Below, in pieces: positions 9,273 to 18,204 of a stretch of 64,000 bases of DNA (the first letter of the stretch is position 1; every line of letters starts with the position of its first letter). This DNA comes from JBDHWI01 sp964590135 (lineage in GTDB: Bacteria > Chloroflexota > Anaerolineae > J036 > Brachytrichaceae): assembly GCA_964590135.1 (NCBI GenBank), contig CAZPVX010000006.1:1-64000 (forward strand), given 5' to 3'. A program made the position numbers and the translations under genes. Under the pieces are notes generated by a model. That model saw nothing but the letters and a program-made list of their open reading frames with translations. It ran no database searches and was not told where the DNA came from.

Positions 9273-10583
9273 ATGACCAAGCAAATTTCTGACAACGTCA
9301 ATACGAACTCACGGCCAAGCAACCTGAAGATCACTGACGTGCGCGCCGCCGCGTTGCAATTGACGCCGCGCGGCTGGAAGTGCCCGCTGATCCGCATCGA
9401 TACGAATCAGGGCATCTACGGCATCGGTGAAGTGCGCGACGGCGCGAGCTACAACTACGCGCTGATGCTGAAGCGATTGTTGATCGGCGAAAACCCGTGC
9501 AATGTGGATCGCCTGTTCCGCAAGATCAAGCAATTCGGCGGGCATGCGCGCCAGGGCGGCGGAGTGTGCGCCATCGAGATGGCGCTGATGGATCTCGCTG
9601 GCAAGGCCTACAACGTACCATGCTATGTGTTGGCCGGCGGCAAGTTCCGCGACAAAATCCGCATGTATTGCGACACGCCCAACGAGCCAACCGGCAAAGC
9701 GATGGGCGAGAAGCTGAAGAAACGCATGGAGCGCGGCTTCACCTTCCTGAAGATGGACGTTGGCATCGAGATGTTGATCGACGAGAAGGACGGTTTGACA
9801 TGGCCGGCGGGCATGCTGGGCGAGTTGCGCGGTGAAGGCGACAGCACGCCGCCCGAGCGCCACACCACCATGCACCCCTTCACCCATATCCGCATCACCG
9901 ATCACGGCCTCGACAAGCTGGCTGAATACGTCGATCAGGTGCGCAGCATCATCGGCTATCAGGTGCCGCTGGCTGTCGATCACTTCGGTCACATCGGCCT
10001 CGATGACTGCCTGCGGCTGGGCAAGGCGCTGGAACCATTCAGCCTGGCCTGGTTGGAAGACATGGTGCCATGGCAGTTCACCGACCAGTGGGTGCAGATG
10101 GAGCGCGCACTGGACACGCCGGTCTGCACCGGCGAGGACATCTACCTGAAGGAAGGTTTCAAGCCACTGCTTGAGGCGCGCGCGGTGAACGTCATTCATC
10201 CCGACATCGCAACGTCCGGCGGCATCCTCGAAACCAAGCGCATCGGCGACATGGCGCAGGATTATGGTGTGAGCATGGCGATTCACATGGCCGGCTCGCC
10301 CGTCAGCACCATGGCCGCTGTTCATTGTGCTGCCGCCACCGAAAACTTCATCGCCCTTGAGCATCACTTCAACGATCTGCCCTACTGGAGCGACTTCGTC
10401 ACCGGGCTGCCGAACCCCATCATTCAGCACGGTTACATCGCAGTGCCGGAAACTCCGGGGTTGGGCATCGATCTCAATGAGGAAGTGATTAGAGAGCACC
10501 TTGCACAGGGCGATCCCGCCGGCTATTTCGAGCCAAGCACCTACTGGGATACCGATCGCGCATGGGATAGACTTTGGTCGTAG
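9273..10583 (+). CDS. Enolase-superfamily (mandelate racemase/muconate lactonizing) dehydratase
   Basis: A protein of 436 residues from ATG 9273; in-frame TTG 9183 and ATGs at 9225/9228 are possible alternatives and no site has a clear Shine-Dalgarno sequence. Metal ligands are visible as Asp in LAVDHFGH, Glu in WLEDMVPW and Glu in CTGEDIYL. The His-Asp dyad candidates are Asp in HPDIATSGG and His in MAIHMAGS. The Lys of FLKMDVG lies where the first catalytic base sits. Relatives dehydrate sugar acids such as galactonate or gluconate. It follows the SDR gene on the same strand and probably uses its product. Confidence 0.85.
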   Translation: MTKQISDNVNTNSRPSNLKITDVRAAALQLTPRGWKCPLIRIDTNQGIYGIGEVRDGASYNYALMLKRLLIGENPCNVDRLFRKIKQFGGHARQGGGVCAIEMALMDLAGKAYNVPCYVLAGGKFRDKIRMYCDTPNEPTGKAMGEKLKKRMERGFTFLKMDVGIEMLIDEKDGLTWPAGMLGELRGEGDSTPPERHTTMHPFTHIRITDHGLDKLAEYVDQVRSIIGYQVPLAVDHFGHIGLDDCLRLGKALEPFSLAWLEDMVPWQFTDQWVQMERALDTPVCTGEDIYLKEGFKPLLEARAVNVIHPDIATSGGILETKRIGDMAQDYGVSMAIHMAGSPVSTMAAVHCAAATENFIALEHHFNDLPYWSDFVTGLPNPIIQHGYIAVPETPGLGIDLNEEVIREHLAQGDPAGYFEPSTYWDTDRAWDRLWS

Positions 10584-10640
10584 ATTGCGTTCATCACGAA
10601 TAATCGTTTCAGTGCCAATCCAATAGTGGATGCTATTCAG

Positions 10641-10670
10641 CCCTGATGCCGATACTAAATGGCATCAGGG
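10641..10670. other. Perfect 10-bp inverted repeat just before the regulator start
   Basis: CCCTGATGCC and GGCATCAGGG are exact reverse complements separated by a 10-base AT-rich loop. The right arm ends in AGGG, which is the only Shine-Dalgarno-like sequence for ATG 10677. The hairpin could hide the ribosome site, act as an operator for the downstream DNA-binding protein, or end the upstream transcript. There is no T-tract, so termination is least likely. Confidence 0.6.
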
Positions 10671-10676
10671 TTGAGT

Positions 10677-11486
10677 ATGTCAAGTGCAATCTATTTTGTT
10701 GGTGATGGCCAACCTGATCCTGTGATCGAGTGCGGGTTGAGTGAAGCGGATTGTCGCTTGCGGGTCACAACGACCATCACCGACACGCTCCTCGCCTTGC
10801 GCGAACAGCACAACACGCTGCAAGCGGTCATTCGCGTGCGCGGCGCCATGATGGGCGACATGAAGCGATTCCTGTCGGCCAACGTCATGGTGTTGATTGC
10901 AAGCGTGCAAGCCGGCGCGTTGACCATGTTGAGCGTGCTGAAGGTCGAAAATGTGGCCCTGCCGCCGACGCTCCTGGTCGACAACCTGGGTAACGACATT
11001 CGCGCGCCGCTGCAAGCCATTCAATTGGGCGTGCGCGACTACATCCTGCCAGGCGACTGCGATGCCGACCGCAAGGCGCGCGTGATGAAGCTGGTGGATG
11101 ACGCGCAACGGGAGACGGCGCGCACCACGCCAAAGCGTGAGACGCCGGCGCCCCCGCCTATGCGCTACACCGCCCCGCTTATTCCATCTGAATTGCGCTG
11201 GGACTCTGACGCACAAACCATCTTCATCGGCGACCGCGATGTGGTGAAGCTCAGCCCGGTGGAAGCGCGCACCTTTGATCTGCTCTATGCGCGGCGCGGG
11301 CAGGCTGTGTCGATGACAGAGTTGATTCAAATCACCCAGAAGGGCGAGCAGGAAATAGAAACACCGGATCGCCAGATTCAACTGTTGCGCACGCATCTGG
11401 CGCGGTTGCGTCGGCGGCTGGAGTCCAACCCCAATTTTGGCTACCGCATCGAGAACGTGCGCGGCTCGGGCTATGTGATGCTGTAA
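10677..11486 (+). CDS. Winged-helix (OmpR/PhoB-type) regulator with degenerate receiver
   Basis: A protein of 269 residues from ATG 10677; AGGG lies 6 nt upstream, inside the hairpin at 10641-10670. Residues about 1-140 have receiver-like spacing but lack the phosphoacceptor Asp (AVIRVRGAMMG in its place) and the usual Lys (DYILPGD instead of a K-P turn). A Pro-rich linker follows. Residues ~175-269 form a Trans_reg_C winged helix (VKLSPVEARTFDLLY, LRTHLARLRRRLE, IENVRGSGYVM). It probably binds DNA without phosphorylation control. No histidine kinase is adjacent. Confidence 0.82.
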   Translation: MSSAIYFVGDGQPDPVIECGLSEADCRLRVTTTITDTLLALREQHNTLQAVIRVRGAMMGDMKRFLSANVMVLIASVQAGALTMLSVLKVENVALPPTLLVDNLGNDIRAPLQAIQLGVRDYILPGDCDADRKARVMKLVDDAQRETARTTPKRETPAPPPMRYTAPLIPSELRWDSDAQTIFIGDRDVVKLSPVEARTFDLLYARRGQAVSMTELIQITQKGEQEIETPDRQIQLLRTHLARLRRRLESNPNFGYRIENVRGSGYVML

Positions 11487-11518
11487 TCTTTCAACCCACA
11501 GGCGCCGAGTTCAAAATA

Positions 11519-11592
11519 TGATCTCTCGCTGGCCACAAAGGAACGAAGAATCATCGGATTCTTGCTTCGTGGCTTTGCGAGAGATTTTTTAT
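11519..11592 (+). terminator. Long imperfect hairpin with T6 tract after the regulator gene
   Basis: ATCTCTCGC (11521-11529) pairs with GCGAGAGAT (11577-11585). Inside it GCCAC pairs with GTGGC and CGAAGAATC with GATTC...CTTCG around an ATCG loop. The right arm runs into T6 (11585-11590). It ends the plus-strand regulator transcript and overlaps the last codons of the converging exonuclease gene. The sequence resembles the dispersed 'TTCGTGGCTTTGCGAGAG' repeat seen in many genomes (recalled, not checked). Confidence 0.7.
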
Positions 11593-12881
11593 TGCTGCCC
11601 CGTTTGTTTTTGCAGCTTCCTCATGAGACGGGCAATGCGATGGTCAAGCGCGGGACGCAATGCCGGCTCCGTGTTGTTGTCGCGCGCGCGTTTGGCATAT
11701 TCCAGCGCCGCCGGCAAGTCAACTGCGCGCCATTCGTGGTGCTTCGCCAGCTCGATCATCGCCTCCACATCTCCCAGATCCGCCAACTGCCGCCAATAAA
11801 CAGCTGCTTCGGGATATTGGCACTCTAGCTTGAGGCAGCTCGCCAGCCGGCGCAAAGAAAGCGATTGCAGTTGGGCGGCCTGGGATTGTGAGTTGGCGTT
11901 CGCAGATTGACTGCTCTCCAAGCGTTTGATTGTTTCCTTGTAACCCTGCTTCGCCGTCTCACGGTCGCCCTGCCGCTCGCGATAGCGCGCTGCAACAAAA
12001 TGCTCCTCGGCGCTCGTCGGCTGCACCAGCACATCCATCAGCCGCGCCACCAGCGTCACCATCGAGAGGATGTCGTGCAGGTTGTGATACATCACGCGCT
12101 GCATGTCGTCGTTCAGGCTGCCGCCGCCGGCGGACAGATACTCGCGATACAGATACGGGATGATTGAGCCGGGCACATCGTGCTGCTCACGCCGCACACC
12201 CAGCATGTGGTATTCCAGCGAGCCGAGGCTGCAAGACTCCAGGCTGCCGCGCCACACGCGCCGCGCCGGCAACAACAGATCGAGATGCGTCTTGTCTTCA
12301 AATGACGGCGCGATGCGAGAGAGGATGTAGCGCGATTCGAGCAGTGGCACATCGAATGACTGGCCATTGAACGTGATGAGATGCTGGCGCAAGTTCACTT
12401 GGCGATCGAGATCAGCCAGCATGGCTGCCTCTTCCGCCGGCTCACGCAAAAAATACTGCTCTATGACGAATTGCGCCTCGGTGAAATAGCCAATGCCGAC
12501 GAGGAACGCCAGTGTGCCAGCACCGCCGGCCAACCCGGTCGTCTCGGTATCAAGAAAGAGCGCGCTGCGAAGATCGATTCTGTCGCATTCATGGCGCGTC
12601 ATCAGCTGGGCAAGGTGATCGGGAGCAAACGCCAGCGCCGCGCTGAGTGCGCGATCGCCATGCACATGCTCAAGCGTGTAGCGCGCGCGGCGCACGTGCG
12701 CCATGCCCAATGCTGTGCGCACCGGCTCCAGCTCTGCCGCCTCATCCCCTTTGAGCGGGGTTGCGCGTGCCAGGCTTTGCGCATATTCAACCTGCGGCGA
12801 GGGCTTGAGGTGCGACGCACCTTTATGCACGCCGAGCCGGCGCAGCCGCTCGCGAAGATCGGGATTCATGGTTGCCGGCAT
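11589..12881 (-). CDS. YprB-like RNase H-fold exonuclease with TPR-like tail
   Basis: A protein of 430 residues. The region at residues ~105-280 is a DnaQ/RNase H-like nuclease: LFLDTETTGLAGG (first acidic pair), LITFNGQSFDVPLLESR (second Asp), HLDLLLPAR and YHNLHDILSM (last Asp). These fit the YprB family (RNase_H_2) of putative 3'-5' exonucleases. From about residue 300 it becomes helical with Ala/Leu-rich repeats like TPRs (AAVYWRQLADLGDVEAMIELAKHHEW). ATG 12881 has AAGG 7 nt upstream; an ATG at 12869 is a possible alternative. The function in this organism is unknown. Confidence 0.82.
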   Translation of the reverse strand: MPATMNPDLRERLRRLGVHKGASHLKPSPQVEYAQSLARATPLKGDEAAELEPVRTALGMAHVRRARYTLEHVHGDRALSAALAFAPDHLAQLMTRHECDRIDLRSALFLDTETTGLAGGAGTLAFLVGIGYFTEAQFVIEQYFLREPAEEAAMLADLDRQVNLRQHLITFNGQSFDVPLLESRYILSRIAPSFEDKTHLDLLLPARRVWRGSLESCSLGSLEYHMLGVRREQHDVPGSIIPYLYREYLSAGGGSLNDDMQRVMYHNLHDILSMVTLVARLMDVLVQPTSAEEHFVAARYRERQGDRETAKQGYKETIKRLESSQSANANSQSQAAQLQSLSLRRLASCLKLECQYPEAAVYWRQLADLGDVEAMIELAKHHEWRAVDLPAALEYAKRARDNNTEPALRPALDHRIARLMRKLQKQTGQQ

Positions 12882-12979
12882 TGTAAGCCTTGCAAGGTGT
12901 CTTTCATCTCCGAAAGCGCGTCATGGCCGTGCCGGCTCCATCCATCTGCCAACGGCGCAGTGGGATAATCGCCCCAACT

Positions 12980-14422
12980 ATGGCAACGGTCTCTGTTACC
13001 CCTTCCAACAACTCGCCGGCGTTCGATGTCGCCGTGCTGGGCGCCGGCCCAGGCGGCTATGTAGCGGCCATTCGCGCCGCACAACTCGGTCTCAAGGTCG
13101 CGCTGATCGAGCGCGATCACCTCGGTGGCATCTGCCTGAACTGGGGCTGCATCCCCACCAAGGTGCTGCTGCGCAATGCCGAGGTCGTCGAACTGATCAA
13201 GGACGGCGACGAATACGGCATCAGCTATGACAACCTGCGCGTGGATTACGCCAAAGCCTACAAGCGCAGCCGCGAAGTGAGCAACCGGCTGGTGAAGGGC
13301 GTCGAGTTCCTGATGAAGAAGAACAATGTCAAAGTCTTCATCGGTGAGGGCACACTGACCGGACCGAACAGCATTCTGGTGGAGAACAAGAACGAGGAAC
13401 ACACGATCACCGCGCGGCACATCATCGTCGCCACCGGCGCCAAGCCGCTCGTGCTGCCGTTCCTCAAGCCAGATGGCCGGCGCGTATTCACCTATCGCCA
13501 GTTGCTGGAGGCGCAGACCGCGCCAAAGAGCATGGTGGTCATTGGCTCCGGCGCCATCGGCATGGAGTTCGCGTACGTGTTCCACGCCTACGGCGCAGAG
13601 GTGACCGTGTTAGAGGCGCTACCGCGCATCATGCCGCTGGAAGATGAGGAGATCAGCGCAGAGATCACACGCTCATTCAACCGCACTGGCATCAAAACCG
13701 TTGCCGGCGCAAAGGTGACTGATGCGAAGGTTGGGCAGGATGGCGTCGAAGTGGTATATGAAGTTGCATCCGGCAAGCAGTCCATCAAGGCTGATTGGGT
13801 GCTGGTGGCTGTCAGCGTCACGCCGAACACGCAGGGCATTGGGTTGGAGAAGGCCGGCGTGAACATGAGCAAGGCCGGCTATATCGACGTGGACGATCAC
13901 ATGGCAACTAATGTGCCAAGCGTGTACGCCATCGGCGACGTGACCGGCAAGCTGCGCCTGGCGCACGTGGCTTCCGCGCAGGCAGTCGTCGCGGCTGAAT
14001 CCATCGCCGCCGTCGAGGGCAAATATGCCGGCCATATCAGCAAGCTGAACTACGACGCAATGCCGCGCTGCACCTACACCCACCCCCAAGTAGCGAGCAT
14101 GGGTTTTAGTGAAACGCAGGCCAAAGAGAAGGGCTACGAAGTCAAGATCGGCAAATTCCCGCTGCGCGCCAACGGCAAATCACTGGCGCTGAACAACACC
14201 GAAGGCTTCATCAAGATCGTAGCCGATGCCAAATACGGCGAAATTCTGGGTGTGCATTGCATCGGGCCGGACGTGACCGAATTGCTGCCGGAGTTTGTGC
14301 TGGCCAAGGGCGCCGAGATGACGCCGGAGGAAATCGCCAACGCCGTGCATGCCCACCCCACCCTGAGCGAATCGCTGATGGAAGCGGCGCACGGCGTGGA
14401 AGGGCTGCCGATTCACATCTGA
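12980..14422 (+). CDS. lpdA: Dihydrolipoyl dehydrogenase (E3)
   Basis: A protein of 480 residues from ATG 12980; the open frame extends upstream to 12890 but that stretch is non-homologous in character. It has FAD-binding VLGAGPGGYVAA, the redox disulfide motif GGICLNWGCIPTK, NAD-binding VIGSGAIGMEF, the second FAD motif VYAIGDVTG, and the C-terminal catalytic HAHPTLSESLMEAAHG (His-Glu). It reoxidises dihydrolipoamide in pyruvate/2-oxoglutarate dehydrogenase or glycine cleavage complexes. No E1/E2 gene is adjacent. It is monocistronic and divergent from the exonuclease gene. Confidence 0.95.
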   Translation: MATVSVTPSNNSPAFDVAVLGAGPGGYVAAIRAAQLGLKVALIERDHLGGICLNWGCIPTKVLLRNAEVVELIKDGDEYGISYDNLRVDYAKAYKRSREVSNRLVKGVEFLMKKNNVKVFIGEGTLTGPNSILVENKNEEHTITARHIIVATGAKPLVLPFLKPDGRRVFTYRQLLEAQTAPKSMVVIGSGAIGMEFAYVFHAYGAEVTVLEALPRIMPLEDEEISAEITRSFNRTGIKTVAGAKVTDAKVGQDGVEVVYEVASGKQSIKADWVLVAVSVTPNTQGIGLEKAGVNMSKAGYIDVDDHMATNVPSVYAIGDVTGKLRLAHVASAQAVVAAESIAAVEGKYAGHISKLNYDAMPRCTYTHPQVASMGFSETQAKEKGYEVKIGKFPLRANGKSLALNNTEGFIKIVADAKYGEILGVHCIGPDVTELLPEFVLAKGAEMTPEEIANAVHAHPTLSESLMEAAHGVEGLPIHI

Positions 14423-14596
14423 GCATTACGGGGTTGCAGCGGATGCGCGGCGCATTCTATGTCCGTCGATGCGCATCGATGCGATAGGATGCGTCGCGTG
14501 TGTTTTGCGCACATTGAAAGGAGCAAAACGATTGGGGAGCCGTTGGGGAAATCACAGGCGCATTTAATCTTCCGACACTAACCTCGAATCTCCCGC

Positions 14597-16861
14597 ATGA
14601 GACGTTCCGATCTGTTGACGCTGGGCATCGTGCTGGCGATGCTGGCCACGGTGGCCGGCAGCATCATCGCCGCCGGCTGGCTGCCCGGCCTCGGGGTGAT
14701 TTTATGGGCGGTCGTGCTGAGCGTGATCGCCGGCGCCGCCCTCGCCTACAGCAACTTCCCCAGTTGGACTGCCCACCTCACCAGTCTGGTCTACGGCGCT
14801 TTCGTCAGCATCATCATCGGCATCACCTCGCAGCCCGATATCATGCGCATCAACGACTGGCGCGAGAAGACGCTGCTGCTGGTTGACAAGGTGATCACCT
14901 TCCTGCAAGAGGCTGCCAGCAACGGCACCAGCCGCGAAGATGTGATCTTCGTGTTGATCTTGTCGGGCCTGTTCTGGCTGCTGGGCTACAGCGCAGCGTG
15001 GTATTCGATCCGCACGCGCCGCATTTGGCACGTCATTTTGCCCGCCGGCGTCACGCTGTTTTCAAACGTGTATTACTACACCGGCTCGGCGGCGATGGCG
15101 CCGTTCCTGATGGGCTATCTGGTGTGCGCGGTCACGCTGCTGGTGCTGTCGCATCTGGCTGAGCGGGAAGCTGGCTGGATGGCAGCGCGCATCAAGTTCA
15201 CCCGCACCGCGCGCACATGGGCAGTGGCCGCCGGCATCGCCATCGCGCTATTTGCCAGTCTGGTTGGCTGGCGCGTGAGCGAGGCCACAACTTCAGCTGC
15301 AGGCCGCGATTTGCTCAGCCAGCTCATCCAACCCTATGATGAATTGCTGGCGCGCTGGAACCGCCTCTTCGCCAACCTGAACAACAACGTCGAGCGCAAC
15401 GTCGACAGCTACGCGCAATCGGTCACTCTGAGCGGCCCGCGCAACCTGGGGCAGGAACCCGTGATGGATGTATCGGCGCCGCCAGCGCGGCACTATTGGC
15501 GCGCCACCAGCTACGACAACTACGACGGCCTGACGTGGCGCAACACCATCGAGACCGTGACCAATGCGCAGGCAAACGACACTTCTCTGCCGCTGAACGG
15601 CTATGCAGGGCGCGTGCCGGTGCAGGCCGACTTCACGCTGTATCGCGGCAGCGACAGCGTATATGCGCCCTCACTGCCTCTGCGCGCAAACATCTCGTCG
15701 CAGGCGACCTTCGAAATGGCCGGCGACAACCGCGTTGACCTGACGCAACTCAAACTGCCTGTGCCATTGCTGCCAGGCAATCGTTACAGCGCGCTCGGCT
15801 CGATGAGCGTGGCAAATGTAGCAGAACTGCGCAGCGCGCAAGACAGCTATCCAGCCTGGGTGCGCGAGCGCTATTTGCAGCTGCCGGCAGACGTGCCGGC
15901 GCGCGTGAAGCAACTGGCGCTGGACATCACTGCCGACGCAGCCACGCCATTCGACAAGGCTGCCGCCATCGAAACCTGGCTGCGCGACAACATCGCCTAC
16001 GACGAAAAACTGGCAGCGCCTCCGCCGGGCGTCGAGGCCAGCGACTACATCTTGTTCGATGTAAAGCGCGCCTACTGCAATTACTATGCGACCGCGATGG
16101 TGACGATGTTGCGCTCGCTGGGCGTGCCGGCGCGCGTGGCGGTGGGCTACGCGCAGGGCGAGCCAGTCATCGACTTCAACCTGCCCGATAAGGCGGTATA
16201 TCACGTCAAGGCCAGCGATAGCCACATGTGGGTGGAAGTGTTCTTCCCCGAATGGGGTTGGGTGGAATTTGAGCCGACTGCCGGCCAGCCGCCCATCGAC
16301 CGCTTTTTGCCCGAGGCAAATGTGACGCCGACGCCAATTCCCACAGCCATCCCCCCGACGCCCACACCGCAGCCCGAAGCCACCCAGCCGGCAGAGGCGA
16401 CGTCGACGCCAGAGCCGTCTGCGCCGCAGCCGCAGGATCAGCAGGCCAACCCGCCGGCTGACAGCGCCAACCCGCTGGCCGACGCGTGGAGTTGGTTTAT
16501 CCACAGCCCGTTGCCGTGGTTGATGGCGCTGCTGGCGATCACGGGCGTGGCGATCATAGCGTTGCGACGCATCGAGACCGCCGGCCTGAGCAAGCTGCCT
16601 GGCATCGAGCGGGCATATGCGCTGATCTCGCGCTACGCCGGCTGGCTGGGCGTGGACAAGCGCCATCACACGCCATACGAGCAGGCCCACGAATTGGCGC
16701 AGCGCGCACCGAACGCGCAAGCGCCGGTGCAGCAAATCACCGACCTGTATGTGCAAAAGCGCTTTGCCGCGCCGAAGGATGCGCCGAGCGATGCGAATGC
16801 TGATGATGCGTGGCAGCAGGCGCGGCGGTGGTTGCGCAGGGCGCTGTTCCGCAGGAAATAG
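14597..16861 (+). CDS. TgpA-like membrane transglutaminase (DUF3488/Transglut_core/DUF4129)
   Basis: A protein of 754 residues. The first ~215 residues hold about six membrane helices. A large extracytoplasmic region follows, with the transglutaminase core around residues 450-570: catalytic Cys in RAYCNYYATAMVTMLRSLGVPARVAVGYA, His in SDSHMWVEVFF and Asp/Glu in GWVEFEPTAG. A Pro/Thr/Ala/Gln-rich linker, one more membrane helix (PWLMALLAITGVAIIAL) and a cytoplasmic DUF4129-like tail complete it. Relatives are peptidase-like or crosslinking enzymes, often beside a MoxR ATPase and a DUF58 protein; neither is adjacent here. Confidence 0.85.
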   Translation: MRRSDLLTLGIVLAMLATVAGSIIAAGWLPGLGVILWAVVLSVIAGAALAYSNFPSWTAHLTSLVYGAFVSIIIGITSQPDIMRINDWREKTLLLVDKVITFLQEAASNGTSREDVIFVLILSGLFWLLGYSAAWYSIRTRRIWHVILPAGVTLFSNVYYYTGSAAMAPFLMGYLVCAVTLLVLSHLAEREAGWMAARIKFTRTARTWAVAAGIAIALFASLVGWRVSEATTSAAGRDLLSQLIQPYDELLARWNRLFANLNNNVERNVDSYAQSVTLSGPRNLGQEPVMDVSAPPARHYWRATSYDNYDGLTWRNTIETVTNAQANDTSLPLNGYAGRVPVQADFTLYRGSDSVYAPSLPLRANISSQATFEMAGDNRVDLTQLKLPVPLLPGNRYSALGSMSVANVAELRSAQDSYPAWVRERYLQLPADVPARVKQLALDITADAATPFDKAAAIETWLRDNIAYDEKLAAPPPGVEASDYILFDVKRAYCNYYATAMVTMLRSLGVPARVAVGYAQGEPVIDFNLPDKAVYHVKASDSHMWVEVFFPEWGWVEFEPTAGQPPIDRFLPEANVTPTPIPTAIPPTPTPQPEATQPAEATSTPEPSAPQPQDQQANPPADSANPLADAWSWFIHSPLPWLMALLAITGVAIIALRRIETAGLSKLPGIERAYALISRYAGWLGVDKRHHTPYEQAHELAQRAPNAQAPVQQITDLYVQKRFAAPKDAPSDANADDAWQQARRWLRRALFRRK

Positions 16862-17189
16862 TGACCTATCGGCTTGACTTTTTGTAAGATCACAATACCT
16901 GACGATGCAATCGAAAGGCAAAGCACAATTTTGAACTACTTGTTCCAAAATCTGGATTTTGTGCTGTAATCTGCAAAGATTGCTTCAACAACTCCTACTG
17001 CTATGGCTATACAGAAGCTTGGGTGGTTGCTTGCTGTTGTTCTACGCCGTTGTGCGCAGCCTCACGTTTCAGAATGTCGTCATGCAACCCGAACTGCTAT
17101 CGCGATGATGACCCGTTACACAATCCTTGACAAACGACCGTCGTCTTTCTTTTTACACTATTCATACTGCTTAAGCTGAGCCTATATAT
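16862..17189. other. Low-GC intergenic stretch without a convincing gene
   Basis: The GC content drops visibly compared with both flanks. Two short readings exist: a 42-residue hydrophobic peptide from TTG 16980 to 17108 (membrane-like, Leu-rich), and a 58-residue frame from ATG 17003 to 17179 with no recognisable features. A TTGACT hexamer at about 16875 has no good partner -10. I regard the stretch as non-coding or as gene remnants. Confidence 0.45.
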
Positions 17190-17324
17190 TAACGTGACTT
17201 GCCACCCAGGTATGGAAGCCAAAGTCATTCCCGCGAAGGCGGGAATCCAGCATTGTAGGAGCCGCTTTCCAAGTCTGGATGCCCACTTTCGTGGGCATGA
17301 CGGATGAGGTGGCAAGTCACGTTA
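17190..17324. mobile_element. 135-bp MITE-like palindromic element
   Basis: The ends are an exact 17-bp inverted repeat: TAACGTGACTTGCCACC at 17190-17206 and its complement at 17308-17324. Short T/A-rich bases flank both ends (TATAT/TATTA), compatible with a target duplication. Inside are two further hairpins, one around CCCGCGAAGGCGGG (about 17231-17245) and one around GCCCACTTTCGTGGGC (about 17281-17296). The element has no ORF. The internal hairpins look like dispersed repeats known from many bacterial genomes (recalled, not checked). Confidence 0.72.
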
Positions 17325-17372
17325 TATTAAGCAAAAAATCAGCTTTGTTGGTGTTACGGGCCGAGATATGTG

Positions 17373-17570
17373 ATGCAAGCAGATAAAGCAGGTTTAGTTA
17401 CCAGTATTGTTCAATTAGTTCTCTCTATAGGATTACTGTTGTTAACTTTTCTTTTCACACTGCAAAGCCTTCAACCACTTCGTACAACTCTTGTGATGTT
17501 AGCCTTAGTCTTAATCACAGCAATTGCTCTTAATCAACGTAGACAGAAAGCCTATCTTTTAGGCAATTAA
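17373..17570 (+). CDS. Small membrane protein, unknown
   Basis: A 65-residue reading from ATG 17373 (GTG 17370 is in frame) directly after the MITE-like element. It holds two hydrophobic stretches, about residues 8-30 (LVTSIVQLVLSIGLLLLTFLF) and 36-53 (LRTTLVMLALVLITAIAL), ending in a basic tail. Codon use is AT-rich, unlike the neighbours, which suggests recent arrival or an untranslated remnant. There is no clear Shine-Dalgarno sequence and no recognised family. Confidence 0.4.
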   Translation: MQADKAGLVTSIVQLVLSIGLLLLTFLFTLQSLQPLRTTLVMLALVLITAIALNQRRQKAYLLGN

Positions 17571-17646
17571 AAACCAACTGATTGAAAAGGAACACAATAT
17601 CAAGACAATCTAAGGCTTTTGCATCGTGACTGTTGTCACTCAAGAC

Positions 17647-18156
17647 TTACATCGCAATCACGCGATTCTCTTTACGCGACACTTCCGATGCAAACGCGAG
17701 CAGATGGCTCTCCAGCGAGACACGCGCGGTGGTCGAATGCTTCGACGGCTTGCCGTTGATCGCATCAAGAAAGGCGCGCATCAGGCCGAAGTCGCCGCCG
17801 CTGTGACCGCTGCTGCCGGTCGTTGGGTAAATCACCTCTTCCTTCTCGCTGCCGTAATCGACGATGCGAATGCTGTGTGGCCGGCCATCGCTGAAGTCGC
17901 CGAACAACATCGTCCGCGTGCCGTCCCAGCGCATCGTGCGGCCTTCGCGCTCGCTGTGGCCGTGCATGGTGAAGGTGCAGGTCGCGCCGCCCTCGAACAG
18001 CAAATTCAAGATTTGGTGGTCGACCACGTCGTTGTCACAGCGATACACGCAGCGACCATACGGACTGGTGGTGAGTTTTTCCCAGCGCGCGGCGGGGTCC
18101 GCCGGCATGTCTGAGAAGGGCGCTGTTGCGTCGGCATTGATCCCTCTCACATTCAT
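17647..18156 (-). pseudogene. C-terminal fragment of a Gfo/Idh/MocA oxidoreductase
   Basis: The 169-codon reading matches only the C-terminal half of Gfo/Idh/MocA dehydrogenases. It has the substrate-domain pattern PYGRCVYRCDNDVVDHQ and FEGGATCTFTMHGHS, and the usual ending GGDFGLMRAFLDAINGKPS...SLESHLLAFASE. The NAD-binding Rossmann domain (normally ~150-200 residues with GxGxxG and an EKP motif) is absent. Upstream on the minus strand only 48 bases separate it from the kinase gene stop, so no room remains for it. I read it as a decaying truncated gene. The break lies beside the low-GC scar carrying the inverted-repeat element. Confidence 0.75.
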
Positions 18157-18204
18157 TCCAGACAGGGGAAGTCAACCTGCCGAGAGCGCAGCAGGCCGGC
18201 CGCA

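Noticed and set aside
9309..10499. Long minus-strand reading of ~396 codons opposite the enolase-superfamily gene
   Set aside because: Antisense artefact of high-GC codon use; the plus-strand protein has all catalytic motifs.
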